Below are positions 27,426 through 37,447 of a stretch of 64,000 nt of DNA, in pieces. Position numbers and translations under genes: made by a program. Positions within the stretch are counted from its first letter, which is position 1. Each line of letters begins with the position of its first letter. Source of the DNA: Rugamonas apoptosis (GTDB lineage Bacteria; Pseudomonadota; Gammaproteobacteria; Burkholderiales; Burkholderiaceae_D). Where the stretch lies: assembly GCF_014042355.1 (NCBI RefSeq), contig NZ_JACEZU010000001.1, positions 186,001-250,000 on the forward strand, written 5' to 3'. Under the pieces are notes generated by a model. The model saw nothing but the letters and a program-made list of their open reading frames with translations. It made no database searches and was not told the origin of the DNA.

Positions 27426-29084
27426 TCAAAATTTGACGAAGTGCGATTCATCCGGATCGCTCATCTCGCTCATCTGGCGGGTACCGCCGCCACCGCGCGC
27501 CGGCCTGGCCGATGCCTTGCCTCCCTTGCGCGGGGTGACCTGCTGGGAACGGTTGCCGCCACCGAGCTTGAAGAACGACATGGTCTGCTGCAACTGCTCG
27601 GCCTGGCCGCTCATTTCCTCGGCCGTGGCGGCCAGTTCCTCGGAGCTGGAGGCGTTCTGCTGGGTGGTCTGCGACAACTGGGTGACGGCCGAGTTGATCT
27701 GGCCCACGCCCGACGATTGCTCTTCCGACGCGGCCGTGATCTCCTGCACCAGATTGGAGGTGCGGCGGATGTTCGGCACCATCTCGTCGAGCAGCTTGCC
27801 CGCCTTCTCCGCCAGCTCCACGCTGCTGCTGGCCACCTGCTCGATCTCCTGGGCCGCCACCTGGCTGCGCTCGGCCAGCTTGCGCACCTCGGCCGCCACC
27901 ACGGCGAAGCCCTTGCCGTGGTCACCGGCGCGGGCCGCCTCGATGGCCGCGTTCAAGGCCAGCAGGTTGGTCTGGTAGGCGATGTCGTCGATGATGCTGA
28001 TCTTGCGTGCGATCTGCTGCATGGCCGCCACGGTGGACTTGACGGCTTCGCCGCCCTCGGCCGCTTCCTGCGCCGCCTTGCTGGCGATGCCGTCCGTGAC
28101 CTTGGCGTTTTCCGTGTTCTGCGAAATGGAAGCCGTCATTTCCTCCACCGAGGCCGAGGTCTCCTCGGTGCCGGCGGCCTGCTCGCTGGCCGCCTGCGAC
28201 AGCGACTGGGCCGTGGCCGACACTTCCTCGGAAGCGCTGGCCAGCGCCTCGGCGCCGTTGTTCACTTCCTGCACCACATGCGACAGCCGCTCGGTCATGC
28301 CCTTCATGACCGCCAGCAGGCTGGTTTTGTCGCCGGCCTTGATCTCCACCTCGGCCGTCAGGTCACCCTCGGCCACCCGGCGCACGATCTCGGCCGCGTA
28401 AGCCGGTTCGCCACCCAGCTGGCGCAGCAACTGGCGCGTGATCAACCAGCCAATCGCTATGCTGGCCAGCACGGCCACCAGCACCGTGATCAGCGTCACC
28501 TTGCGCGCGGCCAGATAAGCCTGGCGCGCCTCTTCCGCCGCCTCCTGGTTCAATTTCGTTTCCAGCGCCGCCAGTTCCTGCACCGCAGCCTGCAACTGCC
28601 CCTGCGGCGGGCGGACCTCCTTCATCAGCATGCGCGTGGCTTCGTCGTTCTTGTTGGCCAGGCCCAGCACCGCGACCTTATCCACCAGCACGGTCACGCC
28701 CCCGTTCAGGCTCTTGATCTTGGCGAACAAGGCCTTTTCTTCCTGCGTGGTGCCGCTGATGCTGTCGAACATTTTGCCCAGCTTGTCCAGCGCCGCCTCG
28801 AACTTCTGGGTGTCGGCCTTGATGCGCGCGTCTTCCGGCTGCATGTCCACCACCTCGGTCAGCAGCACCACATTGCGCACCGCGATCGCCTTGTCCTGCG
28901 TCCAGCGCCCCAGCTCCGAGGCCAGGGCGCCTTCCACATTATTTTGCGTCACGATTTCATCGAGCTTGTCCTCAATTTTCGCCATGTTGTTCAATCCCAG
29001 CCCCGCCACGATCAGCAGCAGGACGAGCACGGCGGTAAAGCCCAGGCCCAAGCGGGTGGATACTTTCAGGTTATTGAAGTTCAT
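27426..29084 (-). CDS. Methyl-accepting chemotaxis protein, twin A
   Basis: 552 residues. TM1 about 12-33, helical periplasmic part about 34-188 (4HB-like), TM2 about 190-212, HAMP ([19 protein letters not shown]), methylation helices and the conserved tip [20 protein letters not shown]. The carboxy tail ends [10 protein letters not shown], a CheR/CheB-docking-type pentapeptide on a flexible Gly/Arg-rich linker. The signalling domain is almost identical in DNA to that of twin B upstream, including 459 identical bases. The ATG has a GGAGG eight bases upstream. Ligand unknown. Confidence 0.93.
   Translation of the reverse strand: MNFNNLKVSTRLGLGFTAVLVLLLIVAGLGLNNMAKIEDKLDEIVTQNNVEGALASELGRWTQDKAIAVRNVVLLTEVVDMQPEDARIKADTQKFEAALDKLGKMFDSISGTTQEEKALFAKIKSLNGGVTVLVDKVAVLGLANKNDEATRMLMKEVRPPQGQLQAAVQELAALETKLNQEAAEEARQAYLAARKVTLITVLVAVLASIAIGWLITRQLLRQLGGEPAYAAEIVRRVAEGDLTAEVEIKAGDKTSLLAVMKGMTERLSHVVQEVNNGAEALASASEEVSATAQSLSQAASEQAAGTEETSASVEEMTASISQNTENAKVTDGIASKAAQEAAEGGEAVKSTVAAMQQIARKISIIDDIAYQTNLLALNAAIEAARAGDHGKGFAVVAAEVRKLAERSQVAAQEIEQVASSSVELAEKAGKLLDEMVPNIRRTSNLVQEITAASEEQSSGVGQINSAVTQLSQTTQQNASSSEELAATAEEMSGQAEQLQQTMSFFKLGGGNRSQQVTPRKGGKASARPARGGGGTRQMSEMSDPDESHFVKF
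27567..28025. repeat. 459-bp stretch identical between the two MCP genes (copy 1)
   Basis: Bases 27567-28025 are identical to 29282-29740 (offset 1715). Similarity continues with scattered changes to about 28400/30115 and at the carboxy-terminal ends of both genes. The stretch covers the cytoplasmic hairpin. Confidence 0.9.
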
Positions 29085-29143
29085 GACGCCTCCGGGAAAA
29101 GTGCCCTCTGGATCGCTAGCAACGTTTGCTGGCTTGCCCAGTA

Positions 29144-30823
29144 CTAGAATTTGACGAAGTGCGATTCATCCGGATCGCTCATCTCGCTCATCTGGCGGCT
29201 GCCGCCGAAACCGCGCGCCGGCTTGGCGGACGCCTTGCCCATCTTGCGCAGCGCGCCGCGCTGGTAGCTACCGCCTTGCAACTTGAAGAACGACATGGTC
29301 TGCTGCAACTGCTCGGCCTGGCCGCTCATTTCCTCGGCCGTGGCGGCCAGTTCCTCGGAGCTGGAGGCGTTCTGCTGGGTGGTCTGCGACAACTGGGTGA
29401 CGGCCGAGTTGATCTGGCCCACGCCCGACGATTGCTCTTCCGACGCGGCCGTGATCTCCTGCACCAGATTGGAGGTGCGGCGGATGTTCGGCACCATCTC
29501 GTCGAGCAGCTTGCCCGCCTTCTCCGCCAGCTCCACGCTGCTGCTGGCCACCTGCTCGATCTCCTGGGCCGCCACCTGGCTGCGCTCGGCCAGCTTGCGC
29601 ACCTCGGCCGCCACCACGGCGAAGCCCTTGCCGTGGTCACCGGCGCGGGCCGCCTCGATGGCCGCGTTCAAGGCCAGCAGGTTGGTCTGGTAGGCGATGT
29701 CGTCGATGATGCTGATCTTGCGTGCGATCTGCTGCATGGCTGCCACGGTGGACTTGACGGCTTCGCCCCCTTCGGCCGCTTCCTGCGCCGCCTTGCTGGC
29801 GATGCCGTCGGTGACCTTGGCGTTTTCCGTGTTCTGCGAAATGGAGGCCGTCATCTGCTCCACCGAGGCGGAAGTCTGCTCGGTGCCGGCGGCCTGCTCG
29901 CTGGCCGCCTGCGACAGCGACTGGGCCGTAGCCGATACTTCCTCGGAAGCGCTGGCCAGCGCCTCGGCGCCGTTGTTTACTTCCTGCACCACATGCGACA
30001 GTTTTTCGATCATGCCCTTCATGGCCGCCAGCAGGCTGGTGTTGTCGCCCGCTTTCAGCTCCACCTCGGCCGTCAGGTCGCCGTCGGCCACCCGGCGCAC
30101 GATCTCGGCCGCGTAACCGGGGTCGCCGCCCAGTTGACGCAGGATGCCGCGCAGGATGATCAGGCCCAGGCCCACCAACAGCACCAGCGAGATGAGGGAG
30201 GCGGTGTACATCTGGCTGGTGGCGCGGCTCGAAGCGGCCTCGGCCTCCTTGACGGCCTCGTCGCCGTAACGCACGTTCATTTCCACCAGCTTGCCTATGC
30301 TGGCCTCGGCCGCCGTGAAGCGCGGCCGGTTATCCATCAACGCACGGTGCAGCTCATCGAACAAGGCCTTGGCCTTGGCCGCACCGTCGGCGCTACTGAT
30401 CTGGCCGGCGATCTGATCGATCCTGGCGTCGCCCTGCTTCCACTCGTTCCACTCCTTGACGAACTGGTTCCACAGCCGTTCCTCTTCCGGCGACTGGGGC
30501 AGCGGTTCGTAGATCTTCCAGCCCTTGTCCACCCGGGCCCAGGCATTTTGCTTGCGCTTCAAGATTTCGCCCACCTCGCCCCACTGGGCGGGATACGGGG
30601 CCAGCGCTTCCATGCCGCGGCTGGACGAACGCAGGGCCGTCTGGCCCTCGTTGATCATCTGCAAGCCCTGGACTGATGGCATGCGATTGCGGCCCACCTC
30701 GTTCAACATCTCGCTTTGCTTCTTCAAGCCCATAAAGGCCACCATCATCACCGCCAGCAAGGCCAGCACCGCCACCGCCAGCAGCGCGCTGATTTTGGCT
30801 TTCACCGTCAATTGTGCAAACAT
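29144..30823 (-). CDS. Methyl-accepting chemotaxis protein, twin B
   Basis: 559 residues. TM1 about 10-30, periplasmic helical domain about 31-187, TM2 about 188-210, HAMP with [19 protein letters not shown], signalling domain and the same carboxy tail ([10 protein letters not shown]) as twin A. The sensor half is unrelated at the sequence level to twin A (for example [19 protein letters not shown]), while the signalling half is nearly the same at DNA level. A periplasmic tryptophan-rich stretch ([12 protein letters not shown]) is a feature of some 4HB sensors. It follows the REC-EAL gene by 71 bases in the che operon. Confidence 0.93.
   Translation of the reverse strand: MFAQLTVKAKISALLAVAVLALLAVMMVAFMGLKKQSEMLNEVGRNRMPSVQGLQMINEGQTALRSSSRGMEALAPYPAQWGEVGEILKRKQNAWARVDKGWKIYEPLPQSPEEERLWNQFVKEWNEWKQGDARIDQIAGQISSADGAAKAKALFDELHRALMDNRPRFTAAEASIGKLVEMNVRYGDEAVKEAEAASSRATSQMYTASLISLVLLVGLGLIILRGILRQLGGDPGYAAEIVRRVADGDLTAEVELKAGDNTSLLAAMKGMIEKLSHVVQEVNNGAEALASASEEVSATAQSLSQAASEQAAGTEQTSASVEQMTASISQNTENAKVTDGIASKAAQEAAEGGEAVKSTVAAMQQIARKISIIDDIAYQTNLLALNAAIEAARAGDHGKGFAVVAAEVRKLAERSQVAAQEIEQVASSSVELAEKAGKLLDEMVPNIRRTSNLVQEITAASEEQSSGVGQINSAVTQLSQTTQQNASSSEELAATAEEMSGQAEQLQQTMSFFKLQGGSYQRGALRKMGKASAKPARGFGGSRQMSEMSDPDESHFVKF
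29282..29740. repeat. 459-bp stretch identical between the two MCP genes (copy 2)
   Basis: Second copy of the direct repeat at 27567-28025. Recombination between the copies would delete one sensor domain and fuse the other to the shared signalling domain. Confidence 0.9.
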
Positions 30824-30894
30824 ACCGCTTCTCCCTTGTTCCGGACATCTGTCCTGTTATCGTTTTCCTTGCCGCGCGAGCGCCCGGGCGGTGT

Positions 30895-32190
30895 TCAGTC
30901 CGGGCCCACATTTTCTTCCGCCAGCGCCCGCAGGCGCCGCCGGTTAGTCCTCATCCATGTCACCAGCGCGTCGGCCGGCATGGGCCGGGCCAGCAGATAG
31001 CCTTGCGCCAGGTCGCAACCGAGCGCGCGCAGCAAGCGCCAGTCTTCCTCCGTCTCCACCCCTTCGGCCACGGTGGCCACGCCCAGCCGCTGGCCCAGTT
31101 CCAGCGCGCTTTTCAACACCACGTGGCGGTTCGGCCACTGGGCCGCGCCGTTGACGAAGGCGCGGTCTATCTTCAATTCCGTGAACGGGCAGCGGGCGAA
31201 CTGCTGCATCGACGAATAGCCGATGCCGAAGTCGTCCATGGCCAGCCCGAAACCCATCAGCCGCAAGCGCCCCAGGTTGGTCAGCGCCTGCGACAACTGG
31301 CGCATCACGCTGGTTTCCGTCACTTCCCACACCAGCGCGGCCGGCGCCACGCCAGCCGCCTGCACGGCCGCCGCCAGCAAGTCCACGAAGCCGCGGTCGG
31401 CCAGGTTGTCGGCCGACAGGTTGACCGACACCGTCAAGGGCGGCAAACCGGCCTGCTGCCACTCCGTCAACTGGTCCAGCACCTGGCGCACCAGCGCCAG
31501 CGTGAACCCGGCCATCAGCGGCGTGCCTTCCAGCGCCGGGATGAAATGCTGCGGCGCCAGCAGGCCCCGTACCGGGTGCTGCCAGCGCGCCAGCGCTTCC
31601 AGCCCCTTCAGGTGGCCGCTGCGCATGACCACCTTGGGCTGGTAGTGCAGCAGGAACTGGCCGGCCGCCAGCGCCTGCTCCAGTTCCCCGATGGCCGGCA
31701 AGGCGTGCTCGGGCAACGCGGCCTGGGCCGCCTCGCCCCGCCCGGCCCGCGCCAGCAAGCCTTCCAGCGCGTCGCGCTGCACCGGCTTGAGCAGCGTACC
31801 CAGCAGGCCGATGGCGGCGTCCTCCGAGCCCATGTTCTCGATGATCTCCAGCAGCCGCGGGTCGCGCGCGCTGACCACGATCAGGTGCTGGGCCAGGCGC
31901 CGCTCGCGCAGCTGGCAAGTCAGTTCGATGCCGTCCATGCCCGGCATCTCCAGGTCCGTCAGCACCAGGAACAGCGGCACGCCCTGCTCCGCTTCCAGCA
32001 GGCGCAACGCTTCGTTGCCGTCGCCCGCCTCCAGGATGGTGCCGCAGCCCAGTTCGCGCAGCAGGCTCACCAAATAACTGCGCTGGACGGCACTGTCGTC
32101 CACCACCATCACGCGCTGGCCGTGCCAGGGCGCGCCCGCGCGGGTGGCGGCCGCCGCCCCCGCGTCAGTGGTGATGGTGGTGGCGTTCAT
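30895..32190 (-). CDS. Response regulator with EAL c-di-GMP phosphodiesterase domain
   Basis: 431 residues. Receiver domain 25-140: acidic pair DD at 31-32, phospho-acceptor Asp79 in VLTDLEMPGMDG, Lys135. EAL domain about 165-425: EAL at 198-200, SVNLSADN, WEVTET, MDDFGIGYSS, ELKIDRAFV, AEGVETEED and QGYLLARP are all present, so all metal and substrate ligands needed for phosphodiesterase activity are kept. Placed between cheB and two MCP genes, it is probably phosphorylated by the CheA of the operon and so links the array to c-di-GMP breakdown. Confidence 0.92.
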   Translation of the reverse strand: MNATTITTDAGAAAATRAGAPWHGQRVMVVDDSAVQRSYLVSLLRELGCGTILEAGDGNEALRLLEAEQGVPLFLVLTDLEMPGMDGIELTCQLRERRLAQHLIVVSARDPRLLEIIENMGSEDAAIGLLGTLLKPVQRDALEGLLARAGRGEAAQAALPEHALPAIGELEQALAAGQFLLHYQPKVVMRSGHLKGLEALARWQHPVRGLLAPQHFIPALEGTPLMAGFTLALVRQVLDQLTEWQQAGLPPLTVSVNLSADNLADRGFVDLLAAAVQAAGVAPAALVWEVTETSVMRQLSQALTNLGRLRLMGFGLAMDDFGIGYSSMQQFARCPFTELKIDRAFVNGAAQWPNRHVVLKSALELGQRLGVATVAEGVETEEDWRLLRALGCDLAQGYLLARPMPADALVTWMRTNRRRLRALAEENVGPD

Positions 32191-32203
32191 GGCGGCGCCA
32201 GTC

Positions 32204-33292
32204 TCAGTTGCCGAACCCGGCCAACTGGGCCAGGATGTCGCGGTAGATCAGGTTCAGCGGCATGGATTTCTCCACCCCGCCCCGTTTCACGGCTTCCTTG
32301 GGCATGCCGTACACCACGCAGCTGGCCTCGTCCTGGGCCACGGTGCGGGCCCCGGCCTTGAGCATCTCCAGCAGGCCGGCCGCGCCATCGTCGCCCATGC
32401 CCGTCATGATCACGCCCAGCGCGTTGGCGCCGGCGCAGCGGGCCACCGAGCGGAACAGCACGTCGACCGATGGCCGGTGCCGGTTCACCAGCGGGCCATC
32501 CACCACTTCCACGTAGTACTGGGCGCCCGTGCGGCGCAGCAGCATGTGCTTGCCGCCGGGCGCGATCAGGGCCTGGCCTTGCAGCACGCGGTCGTTATTG
32601 GCCGCCTCCTTGACGCGGATCTGGCACACGCTGTCAAGCCGCGCGGCGAAGGCGGCCGTGAATTTCTCCGGCATGTGCTGCACGATCACCATGCCCGGCG
32701 TCACGCGCGGCAGCGCCGTCAGCACTTCCTCCAGCGCCTGGGTGCCGCCGGTCGAGGTGCCGATGGCCACCACCCGTTCCGTGGTCTGCGTCATGGCGCG
32801 CGGGCCTTCGGCCGGCGGCAGGATCACGTCGGCGTTGTGCTTGACGGTGGGATGGACCGGCGCGGCGGCGCGCCCGGCCAGCCGGCGCACGTTGGCGCCG
32901 GCCGCGGCCCGCACGGCCGACACCAGTTCCTCGGCGCTGTCGTGCAGGAATTGCTTGAGGTCCAGCCGCGGCTTGGTGATGATGGCCACGGCGCCGGCGC
33001 TCAGCGCCTCGACCGAGGTCTGGGCCCCCTTCTCCGTCAAGGTGGAACAGATCACCACGGGCGTGGGGTGCTCGGCCATGATCTTGCGCAGGAAGGTGAT
33101 GCCGTCCATGCGCGGCATTTCCACATCGAGCACGATCACGTCCGGCCACTGGCTCTTCATGCGCTCCATGGCCAGGATGGGATTGGCCACGGCATGGGTG
33201 ACGGTAATGCCGGGCGCGGCGTTGAGCAACGCGCTCAGCACCTGGCGCACCACGGCCGAATCGTCCACGATCATCACTTCGATGGCCTTCAT
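32204..33292 (-). CDS. cheB: Chemotaxis methylesterase/deamidase CheB
   Basis: 362 residues: receiver (1-125, Asp56 in [12 protein letters not shown]) and methylesterase domain (about 170-360). Catalytic features: Ser in [10 protein letters not shown], His in [10 protein letters not shown], Asp in [11 protein letters not shown]. It removes methyl groups from MCPs when phosphorylated by CheA. Its ATG overlaps the cheD stop by four bases (ATGA). The long upstream open frame is cheD/cheR sequence and is not part of it. Confidence 0.95.
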   Translation of the reverse strand: MKAIEVMIVDDSAVVRQVLSALLNAAPGITVTHAVANPILAMERMKSQWPDVIVLDVEMPRMDGITFLRKIMAEHPTPVVICSTLTEKGAQTSVEALSAGAVAIITKPRLDLKQFLHDSAEELVSAVRAAAGANVRRLAGRAAAPVHPTVKHNADVILPPAEGPRAMTQTTERVVAIGTSTGGTQALEEVLTALPRVTPGMVIVQHMPEKFTAAFAARLDSVCQIRVKEAANNDRVLQGQALIAPGGKHMLLRRTGAQYYVEVVDGPLVNRHRPSVDVLFRSVARCAGANALGVIMTGMGDDGAAGLLEMLKAGARTVAQDEASCVVYGMPKEAVKRGGVEKSMPLNLIYRDILAQLAGFGN

Positions 33293-33807
33293 GCCTGCTC
33301 CTTGTTGCGCGGCTGTGGGTGGAGGGCGAACTCCGGCGGCACCTGGCGGCTCAACACTTCGCCGGTGCGGATGGTGAATATCAATTGCCGGTGGCCTTCG
33401 CCAAACAGGCTTTCGGAAACGATGCGGATGCCGTGCTGGCGCATCAGGTCGCGTGCGCAATCGCCGTTCTGCATGCCGATATCCTTGACCCGGGCGTGGC
33501 GCGGGAACATGGCACCGCCGCCGAAGATCTTGCCCTCGCACTGGGTCAGCGGCACACCCAGCCGGTCCAGCTCAGCCAGCAGGTAATCCATCGCGTCCGC
33601 GCCATAGGTGCCGGCGGGGCCAGGCTTGTCGCGCTTGCGGTTGCTGCCCGGCAGCAGGAAGTGCGACATGGCGCCCACCCGCAGCCGCGGATGCCACAGC
33701 GTGACGGAGACACAGGAACCGACCAGCGTGCGCACCCGGTATTGCTCATCGCCCACGAAGCAGTCGCCGGGCATGAGGAAGATATCGATGCACTTGGCTT
33801 CGGGCAT
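33289..33807 (-). CDS. cheD: Chemoreceptor glutamine deamidase CheD
   Basis: 172 residues. CheD deamidates receptor glutamines and can interact with CheC or CheB. Catalytic Cys in [11 protein letters not shown] (about residues 27-37), His in MSHFLLPG (about 44-51), and Thr/Asn in the [10 protein letters not shown] segment. The start is [15 protein letters not shown] at 33807, 2 bases after the cheR stop. A longer open frame in the same phase across cheR is not used. Confidence 0.94.
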   Translation of the reverse strand: MPEAKCIDIFLMPGDCFVGDEQYRVRTLVGSCVSVTLWHPRLRVGAMSHFLLPGSNRKRDKPGPAGTYGADAMDYLLAELDRLGVPLTQCEGKIFGGGAMFPRHARVKDIGMQNGDCARDLMRQHGIRIVSESLFGEGHRQLIFTIRTGEVLSRQVPPEFALHPQPRNKEQA

Positions 33808-33809
33808 GG

Positions 33810-34616
33810 TCAACTCTTGCGGTAGATCGACGGCGCCACGGCGTGCACCGTGTCGCAGATGTCGTTCAGGGTTTCCGAGTGGCCGATCAACAAATGGCCG
33901 CCCGGCTTGAGCTGGTTGAGCAGGCGCGCCACCACCTGGCGCTTGGTTTCCAGGTTGAAATAGATCATCACGTTGCGCAGGAAGATCACGTCGAAGGTGC
34001 CCAGCTTGGGCAACGGTTCGTTCAAGTTCAAGTGCTGGAACTGGACCCGGTTGCGCAAGGAGCGCTCGATCAACATCGTGCCCGCCTCGCGCTGCTGGCC
34101 CTTGAGGCAAAAGCGCTTGAGGTAGGCTGGCGGCAGCTGGCTGGCCCGTTCCATCGGATAGTGGCCGCAGCGGGCCCGCTCCAGCACCCGGGTACTGATG
34201 TCGGTGCCCAGCACTTCCCAGGCCGCCTCGCCCAGCACGTCGGCCAGCACCATGGCGATGCTGTACGGCTCCTCGCCACTGGAGCAGGCCGCGCTCCACA
34301 CGCGCAGCGCGCGGCCCTTGGCGCGCGCTTCCTGCGCCAGGTCGGCCAGCAGCTTGAAATGCTTGGGCTCGCGGAAGAAATAAGTCTCGTTGGTGGTCAA
34401 CAGGTCGACCGCCACCTGCAGCTCGGCGGGCTGGGCCCGGCTTTCCAGCAGGCGCAGGTAATCGCTGTAGCTGGCCAGCTGGTAGTGCGCCAGGCGCTTG
34501 GCCAGGCGGCCGCTGACCAGCGCCTGCTTGCCATTGGCCATGAAGATGCCGGCCGCGTCGAAGATGAAACGCTGGAACTGGTTGAATTCGCGATCGGTGA
34601 TCGTGATGAGCGACAT
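33810..34616 (-). CDS. cheR: Chemoreceptor methyltransferase CheR
   Basis: 268 residues, SAM-dependent methylation of MCP glutamates. Amino-terminal helical domain 1-80, then the catalytic domain with TTNETYFFREPKHF, LRVWSAACSSGEEPYSIAM (SAM loop, about 104-122), VLGTDISTRVLE and DVIFLRNVMIYF. All usual motifs are present. A beta-subdomain for binding receptor pentapeptides is located in the carboxy half of this family, which fits the aromatic tails of the MCPs here. Confidence 0.95.
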   Translation of the reverse strand: MSLITITDREFNQFQRFIFDAAGIFMANGKQALVSGRLAKRLAHYQLASYSDYLRLLESRAQPAELQVAVDLLTTNETYFFREPKHFKLLADLAQEARAKGRALRVWSAACSSGEEPYSIAMVLADVLGEAAWEVLGTDISTRVLERARCGHYPMERASQLPPAYLKRFCLKGQQREAGTMLIERSLRNRVQFQHLNLNEPLPKLGTFDVIFLRNVMIYFNLETKRQVVARLLNQLKPGGHLLIGHSETLNDICDTVHAVAPSIYRKS

Positions 34617-34638
34617 GGACGGCCCCCGGGTCAGGCAT

Positions 34639-35199
34639 TCAGTTGCGGACGGCCTGGTTCTGGCGCGCCAGTTCCACGATCTCGCCGCTCGACAGCACGC
34701 GTTCGATAGCCAGCAGGCTGACGAACTTGCCGTTGTGCTTGCCGATGCCGGCGATGAAGTCGGGCCGGATCCGGGTGCCGAACGATGGCGGCGGTTCGAT
34801 GTCGGCCGCCGCGATGTCGACCACGGCGTTGACAGCGTCGACCAGCATGCCCAGCACCTGCTGGCCGTCGCCGTCGACCTCCTGCACTTCCACGATGACG
34901 ATGCAGCTGCGCTTGGTGATCGGGCTGGCGGAGCGGCCGAAGCGGGCCGCCAGGTCCATCACGGGCACCACGGCGCCGCGCAGGTTGATCACGCCGCGCA
35001 CGCAGTCGGGCATCATGGGCACGCCGGCCAGGCTGCCGTATTCGATGATTTCCTTGATGCCCAGGATGCCCACGGCGAACTGTTCCTCGCCCAGCATGAA
35101 GGTCAGGAACTGGCTGGGCAGCGGGCCCGCGCCCTGCTGCGGCGCCACCATGGCACGGCCGCTGGCGGCGGGGGTGGCGCGATCGACGACTTGGTTCAT
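34639..35199 (-). CDS. cheW: Chemotaxis coupling protein CheW (first copy)
   Basis: 186 residues; CheW fold. SQFLTFMLGEEQFAVGILGIKEIIEYG, DCVRGVINLRGAVVPVMDLAARFG and GMLVDAVNAVVDI are its signatures. The start is MNQVVDRATP at 35199. It lies 35 bases after cheA and 22 before cheR, the usual cheA-cheW-cheR-cheD-cheB order. Confidence 0.94.
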   Translation of the reverse strand: MNQVVDRATPAASGRAMVAPQQGAGPLPSQFLTFMLGEEQFAVGILGIKEIIEYGSLAGVPMMPDCVRGVINLRGAVVPVMDLAARFGRSASPITKRSCIVIVEVQEVDGDGQQVLGMLVDAVNAVVDIAAADIEPPPSFGTRIRPDFIAGIGKHNGKFVSLLAIERVLSSGEIVELARQNQAVRN

Positions 35200-35234
35200 G
35201 GCTTGCTCTTTCTCGGTGGACGGCACGAACCGGC

Positions 35235-37403
35235 TCAGGCGGCCAGCGCGGCCAGGCCCTTGCCGGTGACGGTAGACATCAGCGCGGCCACGTCCAGGAT
35301 CAGGGCCACGTCGCCGCTGCCGAGGATGGTGGAACCGCTGATGCACTTGACTTCGCTGAACATGGGGCTGAGTGGCTTGATCACGGTCTGGAACTCGCCC
35401 AGCAGGGTGTCGACCACGAGCCCGGCGCGCTGGTTGCCATACTTGAGCACGACGATGCTTTCGCGCCGGGTGGCCGTGCCCTGCAGCCGGAACAACTCGC
35501 GCAGGCGGATGAAGGGCAGCACCTGGCCCCGCAGGTTGCTATAGTCCTGGCCCGGTTCGGCCGCGTATTCGATGCATTCCTCGATCATGTCGAGCGGAAT
35601 CACGAACACGGAACCGCCCACCTGCACCAGGAAGCCGTCGATGATGGCCAGGGTCAGCGGCAGGCGCACGGTGACGGTGGTGCCCTGGCCTTCCACGCTG
35701 CCCACGTCGACGCTGCCGCGCAGGGCCGAGATGTTGCGCTTGACCACATCCATGCCCACCCCGCGGCCCGACAGGTTGGTGATCTTCTCGGCCGTGGAGA
35801 ACCCGGCCTCGAAGATCAGGTTGTAGATCTCCGAATCACTGAGCTTGCGCTCGGGATCGACCAGGCCCCGTTCGATGGCCTTGGCCAGGATTTTCTCCTT
35901 GCGCAAACCGCCGCCGTCGTCGCTCACTTCGATCACGATATTGCCCGACTCGTGGAAGGCGTTCAGCTTGATCATGCCCTTGGCCGGCTTGCCGGCCGCC
36001 AGCCGCGCCTCGGCCGGCTCGATGCCGTGGTCCATGGCGTTGCGCACCAGATGCATGAGCGGGTCGCCGATCTTCTCCACCACCGTCTTGTCCAGTTCGG
36101 CGTCCTCGCCGTCGACCAGCAGGCCGATGTCCTTGCCCAGCTCGCGGGCCACGTCGTGCACCACGCGCTGGAAGCGGTTGAAGGTGGCGCCGATCTTGAC
36201 CATGCGCAGTTCCAGCGCCGCGTCGCGCACTTCCTCCACCAGGTTCGACAGCACGGACGTGCATTCGAGCAGCTCCGTGTTGTGGATCTTCTGGCCGATC
36301 ATGTTGGCGCGCGCGCCGGCGATGATCAGTTCGCCCACCAGGTCGATCAGGCGGTCCAGCTTGTCCGAATCGATGCGGATCGAACGGCTTTCCTGGGCCT
36401 TCTGTTCCGACACCTGCTTTTGCTTGGCCAGCGCCGCTTCCACCACCACCGGCGGCACGTTGCCGCCTTCCACCAGGATGCTGCCCAGCTGCTGCGGTTC
36501 GCCGCTGGCCTGATGGTTGAGTGCGCTGTCGAGTTCGCGCGCCGTCACGCTGCCGCAGCGCACCAGGATCTCGCCCAGCCGCGCGTCGCGCTCGGGCAAT
36601 GCGCGGATCAAGTCCACATACTCGGACACCTTGCTGTGCGGCGGCAGGATGCGGATCTCGCAATCGTCCTGCACGAACTCGAACACGCCTTCGATAGCGG
36701 CCTTGTCGGCCGTGGTGTCGAATGCGATCTCGAAACCCAGGTAGCACAGCTCGGCGTCCATCTCGTCCGGGTTGGCCGGCAGCGCGTCGGGCACGGTGGC
36801 GATGCCGACGATGGTGCCCAGCTTGCCCAGGTAGCGCAGGAAGGCGATCGGGTCCATGCCGTTGCGCAGCACCTCGCGTCCGAAACGCAGCGAGATGTGC
36901 CAATGGTCGCGCGCGTCCGTGGCCGCGCCGATGCGCTCCACGGCCGGCTCCACGGTGGCCAGCGGGGCCGCCTGGGCCTGCCCTTGCGGCGCGCCGTGCC
37001 CGTCCGCCGAGGCGTCCATGTGGCGCTTGAGCTGCGCCACCAGCGCCTCGCCTTCGGGCGCGCTGTCGGGGTCCGCTTCCAGCTGGCCGGCCGCCAGCGC
37101 CTCCGTCATGCCCGACAAGAAGTCGCAGCACGACAGCAGCAGCACGATCATCTCGTCGGTGAGCACCACGCGGCCGTCGCGCACTTCGTCGAGCAAGCTT
37201 TCCACCACGTGGGTGAAGGCGACGATGTGGTCCAGGCTGAACAGTCCGGCCGAGCCCTTGATGGTGTGGGCGGCGCGGAAGATGGCGTTGATGGCTTCGC
37301 CCTGGTCACCGGCCAGGTCGACGTTGAGCAGCGCGTTCTCCATCTCTTCCAGCAGTTCGCGGCTTTCCGCGATAAACGTTTGCAGCGCTTGGTCCAGGTT
37401 CAT
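35235..37403 (-). CDS. cheA: Chemotaxis histidine kinase CheA with MshEN-like (c-di-GMP motif) insertion
   Basis: 722 residues. P1 HPt domain 1-105 with phospho-His46 (AAHTIKGSAG). Residues 165-268 are a P2-like region (WHISLRFGREVLRNGMDP). Residues 275-298 and 305-328 are two consecutive 24-residue motifs, starting RLGEILVRCG and QLGSILVEGG and ending in Gln, which match the MshEN c-di-GMP-binding motif (see findings). P3 dimerisation about 340-405, P4 ATPase about 410-560 with the N box HLVRNAMDHGIEP, SDDGGG and GRGVGMDVVK, P5 CheW-like 565-720. The kinase motifs are intact, so it should be active. It phosphorylates CheY, CheB and probably the REC-EAL protein. Confidence 0.94.
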   Translation of the reverse strand: MNLDQALQTFIAESRELLEEMENALLNVDLAGDQGEAINAIFRAAHTIKGSAGLFSLDHIVAFTHVVESLLDEVRDGRVVLTDEMIVLLLSCCDFLSGMTEALAAGQLEADPDSAPEGEALVAQLKRHMDASADGHGAPQGQAQAAPLATVEPAVERIGAATDARDHWHISLRFGREVLRNGMDPIAFLRYLGKLGTIVGIATVPDALPANPDEMDAELCYLGFEIAFDTTADKAAIEGVFEFVQDDCEIRILPPHSKVSEYVDLIRALPERDARLGEILVRCGSVTARELDSALNHQASGEPQQLGSILVEGGNVPPVVVEAALAKQKQVSEQKAQESRSIRIDSDKLDRLIDLVGELIIAGARANMIGQKIHNTELLECTSVLSNLVEEVRDAALELRMVKIGATFNRFQRVVHDVARELGKDIGLLVDGEDAELDKTVVEKIGDPLMHLVRNAMDHGIEPAEARLAAGKPAKGMIKLNAFHESGNIVIEVSDDGGGLRKEKILAKAIERGLVDPERKLSDSEIYNLIFEAGFSTAEKITNLSGRGVGMDVVKRNISALRGSVDVGSVEGQGTTVTVRLPLTLAIIDGFLVQVGGSVFVIPLDMIEECIEYAAEPGQDYSNLRGQVLPFIRLRELFRLQGTATRRESIVVLKYGNQRAGLVVDTLLGEFQTVIKPLSPMFSEVKCISGSTILGSGDVALILDVAALMSTVTGKGLAALAA
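36420..36581 (-). other. MshEN-like double motif inside cheA
   Basis: Codons 275-328 of cheA. Motif I (275-298): R1 L2 G3, L6 V7, G10, V12, L17, L21, Q24, all at the MshEN consensus positions. Motif II (305-328): L2 G3, L6 V7, G10, V12, V17, L21, Q24, with Gln instead of Arg at position 1. The linker between the motifs is six residues. Confidence 0.65.
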
Positions 37404-37447
37404 GGCTCACCCCCAGGGTTAAGGTCGCGCGCCACCACGGGTGGTGG

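Noticed and set aside
27411..30823. Direct repeats considered as a mobile element
   Set aside because: They lie inside two MCP coding frames; there is no transposase, terminal inverted repeat or target duplication.
33289..34638. 449-codon frame read as one protein across cheR and cheD
   Set aside because: The first two thirds are cheR read out of phase; only the last 172 codons are cheD, with a good start at 33807.
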